64,000 bases of DNA from Mycobacterium sp. (GTDB lineage Bacteria > Actinomycetota > Actinomycetes > Mycobacteriales > Mycobacteriaceae): contig NZ_JASBVP010000009.1 in assembly GCF_029961025.1 (NCBI RefSeq), positions 1 to 64,000 of the forward strand, in the 5' to 3' direction. Below the pieces are notes generated by a model, which saw only the letters and a list, made by a program, of their open reading frames with translations, was not told the DNA's origin and ran no database searches. Numbering within the stretch: position 1 is the stretch's first letter; the number at the start of each line of letters is the position of its first letter. Made by a program: the position numbers and the translations under genes. Positions 1-9,095 of the stretch are shown here, piece by piece.

Positions 1-118
1 CTAGATCGGGCGGGACGGCCATGCGCACATCGTGCCCGCGGCCCGCCAGTTGACGGCCGATAGCGACGCACGGCTCGATATCGCCACGTGTCCCATTGCT
101 TGCCAGCACAAATCTCAC
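1..118 (-). CDS. Glycosyltransferase, N-terminal 39 residues only (runs off the window)
   Basis: Only the first 39 codons lie in the window, read leftwards from a GTG at 118. The peptide begins [19 protein letters not shown] and continues with a [17 protein letters not shown] segment. This is the nucleotide-binding-fold start typical of the UDP-glycosyl/rhamnosyltransferases of mycobacterial glycopeptidolipid and lipooligosaccharide loci (Rv1524/Rv1526c and Gtf-type enzymes), which transfer a sugar to a lipid acceptor at the cytoplasmic membrane. A purine-rich AGGATC lies about 8 bases upstream. The family call is firm from the N-terminal motif, but acceptor and sugar donor cannot be inferred because the catalytic and donor-binding half is outside the window. 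Confidence 0.85.
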   Translation of the reverse strand, partial: MRFVLASNGTRGDIEPCVAIGRQLAGRGHDVRMAVPPDL

Positions 119-354
119 CGCAGATCCTGGCCTTTCACATCCGGTGCGTGCTACGGGATGAAACCTGCAACCGCGTCTTCCCAGCGTTAGCTGTCACGGC
201 CTTCCACATCATCGCAAACTATCGCGCGTGCCGGTCGCACAGTCGTCTCACATAGCACGGCCCCGAGTCACCCGGGAAGCGGTTTCCGACGAAATGAATG
301 CACAGGGGTGGGCTGCGGCTGACAATTATCCGAAGTCATGTAGGGTGGCCCGCT

Positions 355-1938
355 GTGGCGGCTCTCAACGATGCCGAGCTGACACCGGTCCAACAAAAGA
401 CACCGCGCGCGAAACGAGCGATCTTGATACCTGTCGAACCGACCACGCTAGGCGGCGTGAACAGGCGCGTCCCGCCATTGCTGGCCTCTCGCCCGTTTAT
501 TGCCGCAGTTGGCAGCATTGTCGGCATGCAGCTGATGGCCGGCATCGACGGAACCATCGCGCTTCTTGCGCTTCCCAAAATCCAGAGTGAGCTGAGTCTT
601 TCCGATGCGTGGCGCAGCTGGGTGGTCACCGCGTACGTGCTGACCTTCGGCGGCCTGGTGCTTTTGGGCGGTCGGCTCGGTGACACCATCGGCCGTAAGC
701 GCGCCTTCATCGGCGGCGTCGCGCTGTTTACTTTCGCCTCCCTCATGTCCGGCATCGCCTGGGACGGAGCGGTCCTCGTGGCGGCCCGGCTGTTGCAGGG
801 CGCCGCCGCCGCGATTATCTCCCCGACCTCTTTCGCCCTGGTGGCAACGACGTTCCCGAAGGGCCCGTTGCGCAACGCCGCAATGGCGGTGTTCGGCGCA
901 ATCGGCAGTGTCGGCGCAGTGCTGAGCCTGGTGGTGAGCGGGGCGCTCACCGAGATGTCGTGGCGGCTTGTGTTTCTGGTGAACGTGCCGATCGGGCTAC
1001 TGGTGATCCACGTGGCCCGCAGGGCGCTAGAGGAGACACAGAAAGAGCGAATGAAGCTGGACGCCGTCGGGGCGGGTCTGGCCACGTTAGCCTGTACCAC
1101 GGCGGTGTTCGGCATTGCGATGGGACCGGAGAAAGGCTGGCTGTCGGCCACCACGGTCGCGTCCGGTGCGGTGGCGCTGTGCGCCTTCGTGGCATTCGTC
1201 GTGGTGGAACGCACCGCCGAGAACCCCATCGTGCCGTTCGATGTGCTCTTCGACCGTAACCGGCTGGCTACGTTCGCGACGTTATTCCTGGCCGGTGGGG
1301 TGATGTTCACTTTGACCGTGCTAGTTGCCCTGTACGTTCAAGACATCTTGGGCTATAGCGCTCTGCGCGCGGGTGTCGATTTCATCCCGTTCGCCATCGC
1401 GGCGGCTACCGGAGCAGGCGTGGCGTCACGGCTGGTGATGTGGTTCCCGCCGCGGGTGCTGGTGATCGTGGGCGGCATCTTGGTGCTGGGCGCGCTACTG
1501 TACAGTTCGACAACGCTCAACCACGGTATCCCCTACTTCCCGAATCTGGTGATCCCGCTGGTGGTCGCCGGTATCGGTATCGGCCTGGTCAACGTTCCGC
1601 TCACCCTCTCGGTGATCGCCGATGTCGGGTTGAACCGCATCGGGCCCACATCGGCGATCGCGCTCATTCTCTCCAGCCTCGGCGGACCGGTGGTGCTGGC
1701 CGTCATCCAGGCCGTCATCACCTCGCGCACGCTGCACCTGGGCGGCATTAGCGCACCGGTGAAGTTGATGAACCCCGCCCAATTGCACGCGTTGGACCAC
1801 GGCTTCACCTACGGGCTACGCTGGCTGGCTGGCGTAGTTGTTTTGGCTGGTGGTGTTGCGCTGCTCATTGGCTACACCGCAGAGCAGGTGGCACGCGCGC
1901 AGCAAGTCAAGAGAGCCCTCGGGGCCGGGGAACTATAG
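355..1938 (+). CDS. MFS transporter, 14-TM drug:H+ antiporter (EmrB/QacA) type
   Basis: A protein of about 527 residues with many hydrophobic segments. It carries the MFS motif A between TM2 and TM3 (GGRLGDTIGRKRAF) and a SWRLVFLVNVPIG segment typical of the DHA2 family of multidrug exporters, so it is probably a proton-driven inner-membrane exporter of drugs or lipids. The start chosen is GTG at 355, with AGGGTGG seven bases upstream. An ATG at 298 extends it by 19 residues but has no good ribosome site. The first 40 residues are charged and cytosolic. It stands alone, 240 bases from the glycosyltransferase and divergent from it. Substrate is unknown; export of a locus-encoded glycolipid or self-resistance are both possible. 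Confidence 0.85.
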   Translation: MAALNDAELTPVQQKTPRAKRAILIPVEPTTLGGVNRRVPPLLASRPFIAAVGSIVGMQLMAGIDGTIALLALPKIQSELSLSDAWRSWVVTAYVLTFGGLVLLGGRLGDTIGRKRAFIGGVALFTFASLMSGIAWDGAVLVAARLLQGAAAAIISPTSFALVATTFPKGPLRNAAMAVFGAIGSVGAVLSLVVSGALTEMSWRLVFLVNVPIGLLVIHVARRALEETQKERMKLDAVGAGLATLACTTAVFGIAMGPEKGWLSATTVASGAVALCAFVAFVVVERTAENPIVPFDVLFDRNRLATFATLFLAGGVMFTLTVLVALYVQDILGYSALRAGVDFIPFAIAAATGAGVASRLVMWFPPRVLVIVGGILVLGALLYSSTTLNHGIPYFPNLVIPLVVAGIGIGLVNVPLTLSVIADVGLNRIGPTSAIALILSSLGGPVVLAVIQAVITSRTLHLGGISAPVKLMNPAQLHALDHGFTYGLRWLAGVVVLAGGVALLIGYTAEQVARAQQVKRALGAGEL

Positions 1939-2345
1939 CTGCGCCGAGTCGAGACGTAGCCACTGAGGAGTCCGAGCGGCGATAAGTGCCGCACCGAATC
2001 GCCACCAGGCGCGCCGGCAGACCCCTCACCGCGCTTGTGTTGCAACCGTCCCGTTGCGACGTTCACTGGAATCCGCCGATGCCGCGCCGGGGTCAGTTTT
2101 CACCTGCCGTCGACAGTCGATATCGGCCTGGCGCACCCAAAGCCGTACCGATTCCACCCCGTAGCCCAGTTGACGAGCGACCCGCGCCACCGTGCCGTGC
2201 TCAGTCCCCAACTCGGCTCGCAGCGTGCGCACCATCCGCACCGCGGCCGCTTTCTGCTCCGGGCTGTAGCGGCGAGCGCTCGGGCTTGCCGGCGACTTTT
2301 TGTTCGACATGACTCCATCCTCGTTTCCAAGGTCTGGAGCCTCCA
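1939..2345 (-). mobile_element. Remnant of an IS3-family element (5' part of OrfA) plus scrambled flank
   Basis: On the minus strand an ORF from ATG 2310 begins MSNKKSPASPSARRYSPEQK and has the helix-turn-helix of IS3/IS911 OrfA (GTVARVARQLGYGVESVRLWV). It matches that family only to QADID at about 2119; the remaining reading (to 2026) is unrelated, so the transposase is truncated after roughly 64 of about 100 residues, and no OrfB follows. The 30 bases upstream of the start look like the usual IS3 end/leader. At 2092-2106 GGGGTCAGTTTTCAC resembles IS21-type ends, so a second insertion may have cut the first. Nothing else recognisable lies in 1939-2118 or in 2346-2461. Confidence 0.75.
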
Positions 2346-2461
2346 GCTTTTCCAGGGCGATTCACCAGCCGGAGCGGTGCAAGCAACGCCACAGGTTGGG
2401 ATTTCCGCTCGCAGACGTAGATTGCTTGGACGGCGTCAAAGAGCGTGTGCTCCCGGCCGGC

Positions 2462-3562
2462 TTAATACACGTGAATTGTGATGGTCTGCACGGCATTTAC
2501 CCCGTATCCCTGTCTGTTCCATTCAGGTCGCTGGGGCTGTGTGCGGCCGGCGTGGTCGACGGCGCGGGCCCGCACCGTCGTGGCTCCCGGCTGATCGACC
2601 CGGATGGGCAACTCCCAGCGCCGCCATCGGTCCGACGCCGGACGACCCAGGAGACGTGCTTGCTGCCAAGGCCGCTCGCCTACGCTGACCCAAACTTGCG
2701 CGATCGGCGCCACACCGGACCAAGCCAGGCCGGTGATCGTCACATTGCCGCGGGCGAACCGCTGTTCGTCGACGGGTTGTGCGATTATCGCGCGCACCTG
2801 TTGCCGCTGGACGGGTTCGCTGACGATCTGCCCGCCCCGCAGCCATTCATAACGGTATTGTCGGGTCTGGAAGTGACCGGTGAAGCTGTGGTCGATGACG
2901 TCGATCTCGGTCAACCATTTCACCGAGGCCATTCCGTACCATCCGGGAACCACCAGGCGCAGCGGATAGCCGTGCCGGGGGGACAACGGCGCACCATTCA
3001 TCGCATAGGCCAACAGGGCGCCGCTCTCGGCGATGTCATCGAGGCTCAGACTGCGCTCGAAGAAAACGTTTTGGGCAGACCCGTCGACTTGTCCGCAGTC
3101 AGCGCCGCGAAACACCACCTCGCGCCCGCCGACTTTCGGGCCGACCTGATCCAGGATGTCGATCAGTGGAACACCGGTCCACGCGGCGGTGCCCGCGGCG
3201 CCAAGCCCCCACTGCGGACCCGACACCGGCGGGGCCAATGCGGAACGGTTGTTTCCGGCGCACTCCAGCGTCACGACCCGGGTGTGCGCTCGCAGTGCAT
3301 ACAGCTGCTGCAGGCTGTAGGTCCGGCGGCGCAGCACATGGCCGGTGACGGTGAGCCGCCAGCGAGCCGCATCCAAAGCGGGGATGAGGAAGTGATTACG
3401 AACGTAGAAGTGATGGACCGGAGTTAGGTTCGCCTCGACCAGGGCGGGCAGCGGCGTTTCGGCGTTAAGCGGATGGCTGGTGTGGACGAGCAAACCCGCG
3501 CCGGCCGCCTGGTGGTAGGTCTGCTCCCAATCCAGGGGAGGGTTGGTCGGCTCGGCGGTCAT
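2462..3562 (-). CDS. Sulfite-oxidase-like molybdopterin oxidoreductase
   Basis: A 366-residue protein with the SUOX molybdopterin fold. The segment TLECAGNNR at about residues 98-106 carries the conserved cysteine that ligates molybdenum. RHGYPLRLVVPGWYG is the second family signature (cofactor and substrate pocket), and the last 110 residues form the Mo-co dimerisation domain (IgG-like). There is no Tat or Sec signal, so the enzyme looks cytosolic, unlike many family members. Its ATG overlaps the stop of the upstream rhodanese pseudogene in an ATGA, implying translational coupling and a shared sulfur-related job. Likely reaction: two-electron oxidation of sulfite or another small substrate; acceptor unknown. 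The gene looks intact although its partner is broken. Confidence 0.85.
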   Translation of the reverse strand: MTAEPTNPPLDWEQTYHQAAGAGLLVHTSHPLNAETPLPALVEANLTPVHHFYVRNHFLIPALDAARWRLTVTGHVLRRRTYSLQQLYALRAHTRVVTLECAGNNRSALAPPVSGPQWGLGAAGTAAWTGVPLIDILDQVGPKVGGREVVFRGADCGQVDGSAQNVFFERSLSLDDIAESGALLAYAMNGAPLSPRHGYPLRLVVPGWYGMASVKWLTEIDVIDHSFTGHFQTRQYRYEWLRGGQIVSEPVQRQQVRAIIAQPVDEQRFARGNVTITGLAWSGVAPIAQVWVSVGERPWQQARLLGRPASDRWRRWELPIRVDQPGATTVRARAVDHAGRTQPQRPEWNRQGYGVNAVQTITIHVY

Positions 3563-4551
3563 AGCGCCGGAACCGGGCCAGGAACCTGCAGGGCCGCCCG
3601 CGCGTCATGGCTGCCCGACAGGTCGGAAACGTCGGCGAAGCCCGTGGTCGTCAACCACCTCGCCGCGATCACCGAGCGGCGGCCTTCGGCGGAGTACACG
3701 GTGACCGAGCGGATCAGTCCAATTCCTCGGCCGGTGGCACCAGCCGGGCCGATGGGAGATGTACGGCGCACGGGATCACGCTGTCGGCGGGTTCGCCGGG
3801 TTTGCACACGTCGGTCAGCACCAATTCGGATGTGGCGACCTAGCGTAGCTTCAGCGCCCCGGCCGTGAGCCGCATACCTGGCTCGATCTCCGCGGCATGC
3901 TCGATGATCGCGCCCAGCGGGTTGTCGAGGCAACCCACTAGGTCGTCGTCCCCGGTCAGGCCGTGTTGGGGCGTGACGTCCAATTGCCGGCGCGGTGGAC
4001 ATCCAAGAGCGATACGCTGCTCGGCGCCGCCCTACGCCGCCGACACATTCGGCGAATCGGCCCTCGAGGCTGATGTTTGCCGAGCCGCGCAAGTGGCCGA
4101 GTGCAATGTCCGAGGGCTCGCGGGTATCGAGCGCGACCACGCCTGCAGCTCGCCGCGCGGTCGAGTCGACAAACGACCTCGGGGCGGAGAGGTTGCCCCA
4201 AGTAAGGGACCGCGCTGGCGGTTGCGTTGCGAAGCGAATGAGAAGCGTCACCTCACCGGGTTCGAGCCGCTGACCGTCGTGGAGGGGAGCGATCGGGTCA
4301 TCGGTTACGGAGCCCCCCACATAGCAGGTCACCGCACCGGCCGCGGTGAGTTCGAAATGGCCGGACAGAAAGTCGGCGTGGCAGCGGGCATCGATCACCC
4401 GCTCGACGCGTAGCCCAAATTCCTCGGTGTCTTGCCGGTAGACGGCCATGCCACAGTGGGGGTAGACCATGAGGGCACGGCCCGAGATCCCGTCGCCGAC
4501 CAGATAGGACAGCTGAGACGGCGAATCCAAGACACGTCGCCGGTAGATCAC
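3559..4551 (-). pseudogene. Decayed metallo-beta-lactamase/rhodanese sulfur-handling protein
   Basis: The open frame reads 330 residues but is patchwork. Residues 1-107 resemble the start of MBL-fold persulfide dioxygenase/rhodanese fusions, yet the metal motif HxHxDH reads RCHADF, and the MBL core after LLIRF is missing. A rhodanese start follows (VVALDTREPSDIALGHLRGS), after which the frame drifts into arginine-rich nonsense. Family-like text reappears in another frame (3842-4010, including a segment IEHAAEIEPGMRL, then ATSELVLTDVCKPGEPADS), and the last 50 residues are rhodanese-like again (TVYSAEGRRSVIAARWL). An internal deletion plus at least two frameshifts explain this. It overlaps the sulfite-oxidase-like gene by four bases. 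Confidence 0.75.
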
Positions 4552-5091
4552 CTCGCAGCTCCTTCCGTGGCAACCGGGTGCGTTGCAGCCTAGGTGAGGA
4601 CGGCGACGATCGCCAGCAATTTGGCAGCAGTTACCATTCTGGCAATTATGGTTGCTAAAGCCATCTATTGACTTTAACCGCCTAGAGACTTACACGGAGG
4701 CGGATCAACTCGGTGACAAGGACACAGCGAGGGGTCGGCGTGCGACTCGCGGACTGGACTGAAGCAACCGAGTTACGTCCCGGGTCGCAGAGCTATGCGA
4801 GATAGACGGCTATCGCGTCAGGCCATCCCTTATTTACCCCTTATTTACTCTGTCTTTATTTTGTCGCCATGACCAAGAGCCGACGGACTTTCGCAAAGCG
4901 CGCCGTATCTTCATCCTTACGTCAGGTGACAGCGCCCCGCATGCGTTGTGCCCCACAAAGACCTGGACCGAAGAAAGACGCCATGAGTTGGGTAATTTCT
5001 CAGGCTCTATCTCTGTGGTTAAGTTAGAACCACCTTCATCGTGGTCGCCGGGGCTGTAGATTCTTGGCCGTAGTTCTGCAGGAGGTTGTCC
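4552..5091. other. 540-base intergenic region upstream of the T7SS cassette
   Basis: No convincing gene is present; the short open frames lack family features or ribosome sites. The region is less GC-rich than its surroundings (for example 4840-4862, a TTATTTACC/TTATTTACTC direct repeat in a T-rich stretch) and presumably holds the promoters of the divergent rhodanese pseudogene and the type VII cassette. An AGGAGG at 5080-5085 is the ribosome site for the gene starting at 5092. Confidence 0.5.
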
Positions 5092-5409
5092 ATGGCAAGC
5101 GCCGACCCTCATGGGCTTGAGGTGCTTCCACCGGGATTACAGGATGCGTCTGGAATCATCGCCGGACACGGCGCGCGGGTGGTCTCGGCGGCGGGGAGCT
5201 TGAGTGGGTCGGCGGAGCTGTCCGGTGCTGCGGCGGCCGCGGTGCACGGCGCGTTTGACGGGTTTTGCGCGGCGTTTGCCCAGCGGCTGTCCTTGGCGTC
5301 GACCGCGCTGCTGGGCGCGGCCGGCTCGTTTACCGCGATGGAGCACACCAGCACCCAGATGCTGGCCTCTGTCGCGCCGGTGGGGGACGCGCCGGTCAGG
5401 CAGGTATAG
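5092..5409 (+). CDS. EspC-like (DUF2580/WXG100 superfamily) type VII secretion partner
   Basis: A 105-residue, alanine- and serine-rich helical protein beginning MASADPHGLEVLPPGLQDAS and ending with an acidic/charged tail. Length, the helix-turn-helix hairpin pattern and the ALLGAAGSFTAME segment fit the EspC/DUF2580 family of ESX-associated secreted proteins, which pair with a larger WXG100-like substrate encoded next door. An ideal AGGAGG sits six bases before the ATG; the TTG at 5086 within the leader is not needed. The next gene starts 22 bases downstream, so the two are an operon. The canonical YxxxD/E secretion signal is not obvious in this partner. Confidence 0.7.
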   Translation: MASADPHGLEVLPPGLQDASGIIAGHGARVVSAAGSLSGSAELSGAAAAAVHGAFDGFCAAFAQRLSLASTALLGAAGSFTAMEHTSTQMLASVAPVGDAPVRQV

Positions 5410-5431
5410 CCGTGGCCGCGGTGGGGGGCCG

Positions 5432-7080
5432 ATGACGCGTTCACGGATCGAGGCATTTGACCAGACCGCCCAGGTGTTGGCTGATCTTGCCACTCGGTTA
5501 CGGTCCGGCACGCAAGTGCTGCAGCAGGCCAGCGACGCCTACCTCGCGCAAATGCGCGCACCCGGCGGAACCGAGTGGAAGGGGCAGACCGCCGCGTCCT
5601 ACTAGCGAGCGCCAACAACGATCACTTCTTGTCGGTGTCTCCGTTGATTGCTCATGCCAACGAACTGGCCGAAACCGCTGAGGGCGGCTCGGAGTATCTG
5701 CTGGGTGCCCGCGAGTCTGCGCTGGAGGCGATCACGAAAGCCGAATTGGATAACTTCACCGTGGGTGAGGATCTCTCGGTCAGCGACAACTCCGCGGCGA
5801 AGTCACCGGCCGAGCGGGCGGCCCGCCAGGCCGCCGCGGTGGCGCACCGCAACTACATCGCGCACTGGGCGGCACGGCTAGAGGCCGCCAACACCAGCAT
5901 CGCCGCCCAACTTAACGCTGGGGCCGCGGAGATCACGGCCATGACGCCCGCGCATTGGCGCCAGCCGTTCGCGGCAGCCACCCAGGGCGCTTCCGGAAAC
6001 ACCGCCGCCGACACCAAAGCACACCAGAAAGGCAAGGTCGAGGCCGTCGACCGCGCCTTCAAGCGAGATGGCACCTCGGAGCCGAAACCAGCTGAACCAG
6101 CTGAAAATGATAGCGCCGCAAGCGCCGCCCGCCAGTACGACCAGTCTGGTCAGCGGGCCGCTGATCAGGCGCTTGTCAATCAGGCCGAAAAAGAGGGCCG
6201 CACAGCATATTTGCCCTCCATGGAGGACGAGCCCGGATACATGACGCGTGAGCAAGCGGATGCGGCGGGGCGACTGCGCGACTACAAGACCATCACCGAC
6301 CCCGCTAGCAGTGCTGCCCGCCATGGCGATCGGCGCCTGGCCGGTGAGCGCCTGGAGGACTACAACACATCGCGATTCGTCGGACCCTTACCCACCGACC
6401 CCGTTTTCGGTGGTGACGCCCGAGACCTGGCGCAGGCCAGGCTGCGCCTGCAGCACGATTTGGAAAACGGCAATCCGTCTTGGCACCCGCAACCGATGAC
6501 ACCCGACGAGGCAACCCGGCTCGTCGACAGCATGCAGGCGAACGACCGGGCCAATATCCTGGGCAAACTGCAACAAGGGCTGATAGATGGCGGCGTCTCC
6601 CCCGGGGCAGCGGCCAAGATCACCGACGCCATCGCTCATGGCGCAAGCCCGCAACAGATCATCCAGGGCGCGGCGGACGCCAGCTCGGTTTTAGCCGGCG
6701 GCAAGGAAGGATTCAAAGGCCTCGCCGAGTCGTTACCCACCGGCAGACACTGGCAAGGCTTCGCACCCGACGCGCCTTTTTCCGCCGAGGACATCGAAGC
6801 ACTCAAAAAGATCGGTGGTCGCCTCGGCGCGGCCGGCAATGCTATCGACATCGGCGTAGGCCTGTACGAGATTGCGCACGGCGCCGACGCGGGTGAGGAA
6901 ATCGCGAAGGGCGCAGGCGGTTGGGCGGGGGCATGGGCAGGCGGGCAGGCTGTCGGAGCATTAGGTTTGGCGGTCGGCGGACCCCCAGGGGCATTCGTTG
7001 GCGCGCTCATCGGTGGCACGGCGGGCGCATTCCGCGGCGAATGGGGCGCTGACAAGATATACAAATGGCTGACGGAGTAG
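5432..7080 (+). pseudogene. Large WXG100-type T7SS effector with glycine-zipper C terminus, interrupted by a frameshift near 5600
   Basis: From ATG 5432 the first 57 residues ([20 protein letters not shown], then [12 protein letters not shown]) read as the N-terminal WXG100-like hairpin and stop at TAG 5603-5605. The homologous continuation ([29 protein letters not shown]) is in the next frame through 7080; inserting one C after TCCTAC at about 5599 restores one reading frame of about 549 codons. Later parts: an alanine-rich coiled-coil region, a charged linker, and a hydrophobic glycine-rich segment at about 6905-7050 ([22 protein letters not shown]) resembling glycine-zipper pore formers. 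The membrane-protein gene follows at four bases. Family: Rv0025/Rv0026- and Rv2077A/Rv2082-like T7SS substrates. Could be a real mutation or a sequencing error. Confidence 0.65.
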
Positions 7081-7084
7081 CACA

Positions 7085-7810
7085 ATGCGTCATCTCAATA
7101 CGGTAAATATTCTTTTTATAGTGACTGGAGCTTTTGGTTTGCTCCTCACGGTGCTGGCTTCGCCGAAGAATCGTCGCGCGGGGCGGCGCGTATACTGGGC
7201 TGGTTGCCTCATCGCCACGATATCCGCGTTTTTCATCGCCTACCCACCCGACTGGAAGACAGGGATCTTACTGTCGCTATTTGTCAGTGGCATGACAGTT
7301 TTCACCGCCTACGCTTATACCCCGCACATCAAGATCCGGGGCAAGATTTACGCATTTTCTGTTGAAGACAGCCAACCTGATCCGTCCCCGGACGGGGTTT
7401 CGCCGCCTCGCGGCGGCAACCGTGATTACGACCCGGCACCGGACGCTTACGCAGGACTGGGGCTGGCCACCGCTAAGAAATTTTGGTGGCTGTTGGTTTT
7501 CATCATGGCGATGTGTGCTTTAGGTGTTGCTGAATACTTTCACTTCAGGGCGAGCCCGTGGAGTCTGGCCTCGGCGGTGGGCATCATCGTGCTCTTGGCT
7601 TTTGGTTTCGGCTATGCTACTGACGCGAGTTGGGGGTATCCGATTGCCCGCGGTCAATACCTTCAGTTCGTGATCATCTCGGTCGTCACGTTCGGTGTGT
7701 TCACCGTTTTCTACCTCGGCGGATATTATGCAGGTAAACGCTGGCCGTGGCGCAATAAACGGTCCCTAGAATATCGCGTGCACCCTCGCCATCAGAAAAG
7801 ATGGCCCTAG
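7085..7810 (+). CDS. Polytopic membrane protein, candidate immunity partner of the upstream effector
   Basis: A 241-residue protein with about six predicted membrane helices (roughly residues 7-25, 35-54, 59-78, 133-152, 160-178, 193-216) and a cytosolic proline/aspartate-rich loop around 90-130. It starts four bases after the stop of the large WXG100-type gene, so the two are co-transcribed and probably co-translated. I do not recognise a named domain; it resembles Rv2077c-type membrane proteins in size and position. The base composition is clearly more AT-rich than the neighbours, fitting horizontal transfer. If the upstream gene encodes a membrane-active toxin, a membrane-embedded immunity protein is expected here; that role is inference. 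Confidence 0.6.
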   Translation: MRHLNTVNILFIVTGAFGLLLTVLASPKNRRAGRRVYWAGCLIATISAFFIAYPPDWKTGILLSLFVSGMTVFTAYAYTPHIKIRGKIYAFSVEDSQPDPSPDGVSPPRGGNRDYDPAPDAYAGLGLATAKKFWWLLVFIMAMCALGVAEYFHFRASPWSLASAVGIIVLLAFGFGYATDASWGYPIARGQYLQFVIISVVTFGVFTVFYLGGYYAGKRWPWRNKRSLEYRVHPRHQKRWP

Positions 7811-7827
7811 GTTAGGGGTCACGTTCC

Positions 7828-7925
7828 TCACCGACCCCACGGGCAGCGCTGCCCGCCACGGCGATCGGCGCCTGGCCGGTGAGCGCTGGGACGACCACAA
7901 CAAATCGAGGGTCGTCGGGCCGACC
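7828..7925 (+). pseudogene. 98-base fossil of a second copy of the T7SS effector gene
   Basis: These bases align without gaps to 6293-6390 inside the effector gene (constant offset 1535). Shared blocks include TCACCGACCCC and the identical run GCGATCGGCGCCTGGCCGGT, with scattered mismatches towards the right end. The homology stops abruptly where the 13E12-type gene begins. It lies just after the membrane-protein gene, so it marks a former tandem effector/immunity cassette that was mostly deleted. Confidence 0.8.
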
Positions 7926-7996
7926 CGCGGGTTTCCGACCTACCCGTCGGCTCGCACAGAGGCCTAAATGTCGTGCCCGGCTGTGACGATGACGGT

Positions 7997-9095
7997 ATGT
8001 CGTTGCCCGCTCCGTCTGCCGCGGCGGTGAGCCCTGCCGGGCGTGTGGAGGTGTTGTTCGAGGAATTGGCGGAGTTGGCCGGTCAGCGCAATGCGATTGA
8101 CGGGCGCATCGTGCAGATCGTCGCCGAGCTGGACCGCGACGAGCTGTGGGGTGCGACGGGGGCACGATCGGTTCCGGCGTTGGTGGCCTGGAAGCTCGGG
8201 TGTCCTCGGCCAATGCCCACACGATCGCCACCGTGGCACATCGGCTGGAGCAGTTTCCCCGCTGCGCGGCGGGCCTGGCCGAGGGCCGGCTGTCGCTGGA
8301 TCAGGGGGTGTGATCGCGGCGCGGGCGGGCAAGGGATCCGACGCGCATTACGCTGCGCCGGCGCGGGTCACCACCGTCACCTAGCTGCGCACCGCGGTCA
8401 AGCTGGAACCGCAACCCAGTTCCGACCCTCAGCCGCAACCGAAGCCGTGCATCACCAAGACCTCCACCGAGCAGTTCAGCTGTTGGCGGATAAGGCTTTC
8501 CCACCCAGAGGCGGCGATGTTTGACGCGGCGCCGGCGTCGCATCGGGAGGCGCTGATCGCCGGATGGAAGCGGGATCACGGCAATGCCGAGCGCACATCG
8601 AAGAATTGTCCCCCGTTGCCTGGCAGTAACGAGGCGTTTCTGCGCCTGGTCGAGGTCGGATGGGACGCTGAGGCGGCTCGGCGCCCACACGGCCAGCACG
8701 CCACGGTGGTGGTGCACGTCGACGCCCGCCAGCGCGCCGCGGAGCTGCATGCCGGTCCGTTGCTGAGCGACGCTCAACGCCGATACCTGACCTGTGATGC
8801 CAGCTGTGAAGTCTGGTTCGAACGCGACGGCGAGGTCATCGGCGCCGGCCGGGCGACTCGGGTGATCAACCGGCGGCTGCGCCGCGCGCTCGAGCACCGC
8901 CATCCCACGTGCGCGGTGCCCGGCTGTGGGGCCACCCGCGGTTTGCACGCGCGCCACATCCGGCACTGGGAAGACGGCGGTCTGACCGAGTTATTCAACC
9001 TCGGAACGGTGTCGGCGTCGGCTGCCCTTGTCGATCAGAAAGTTTCGCCGTGGCCGTCAACTACCGCGGCATCGAGTGTGAATCCTTGGCTTTGA
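7997..9095 (+). pseudogene. 13E12-repeat-family HNH endonuclease, multiply broken
   Basis: The start MSLPAPSAAAVSPAGRVEVL and FEELAELAGQRNAIDGRIVQ are typical of REP13E12 proteins. The conserved reading leaves frame 1 at about 8202 (one base lost after KLGC), continues as ANAHTIATVAHRLEQFPRC in another frame, meets TGA at 8311 and TAG at 8381, and resumes through FDAAPASHREALIAGWKRDH to the HNH region CAVPGCGATRGLHARHIRHWEDGG at about 8917-8990. It then ends at TELFNLG near 9003 instead of continuing into the CPYHH zinc/nuclease tail. So there are at least two indels, one nonsense codon and a 3' truncation. These genes are repetitive, mobile-like and frequent sites of rearrangement in mycobacteria. 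Confidence 0.85.

Noticed and set aside
4834..5112. 92-codon minus-strand frame before the T7SS cassette
   Set aside because: No motif, no start signals, and overlaps the ribosome site and start of the EspC-like gene on the other strand.
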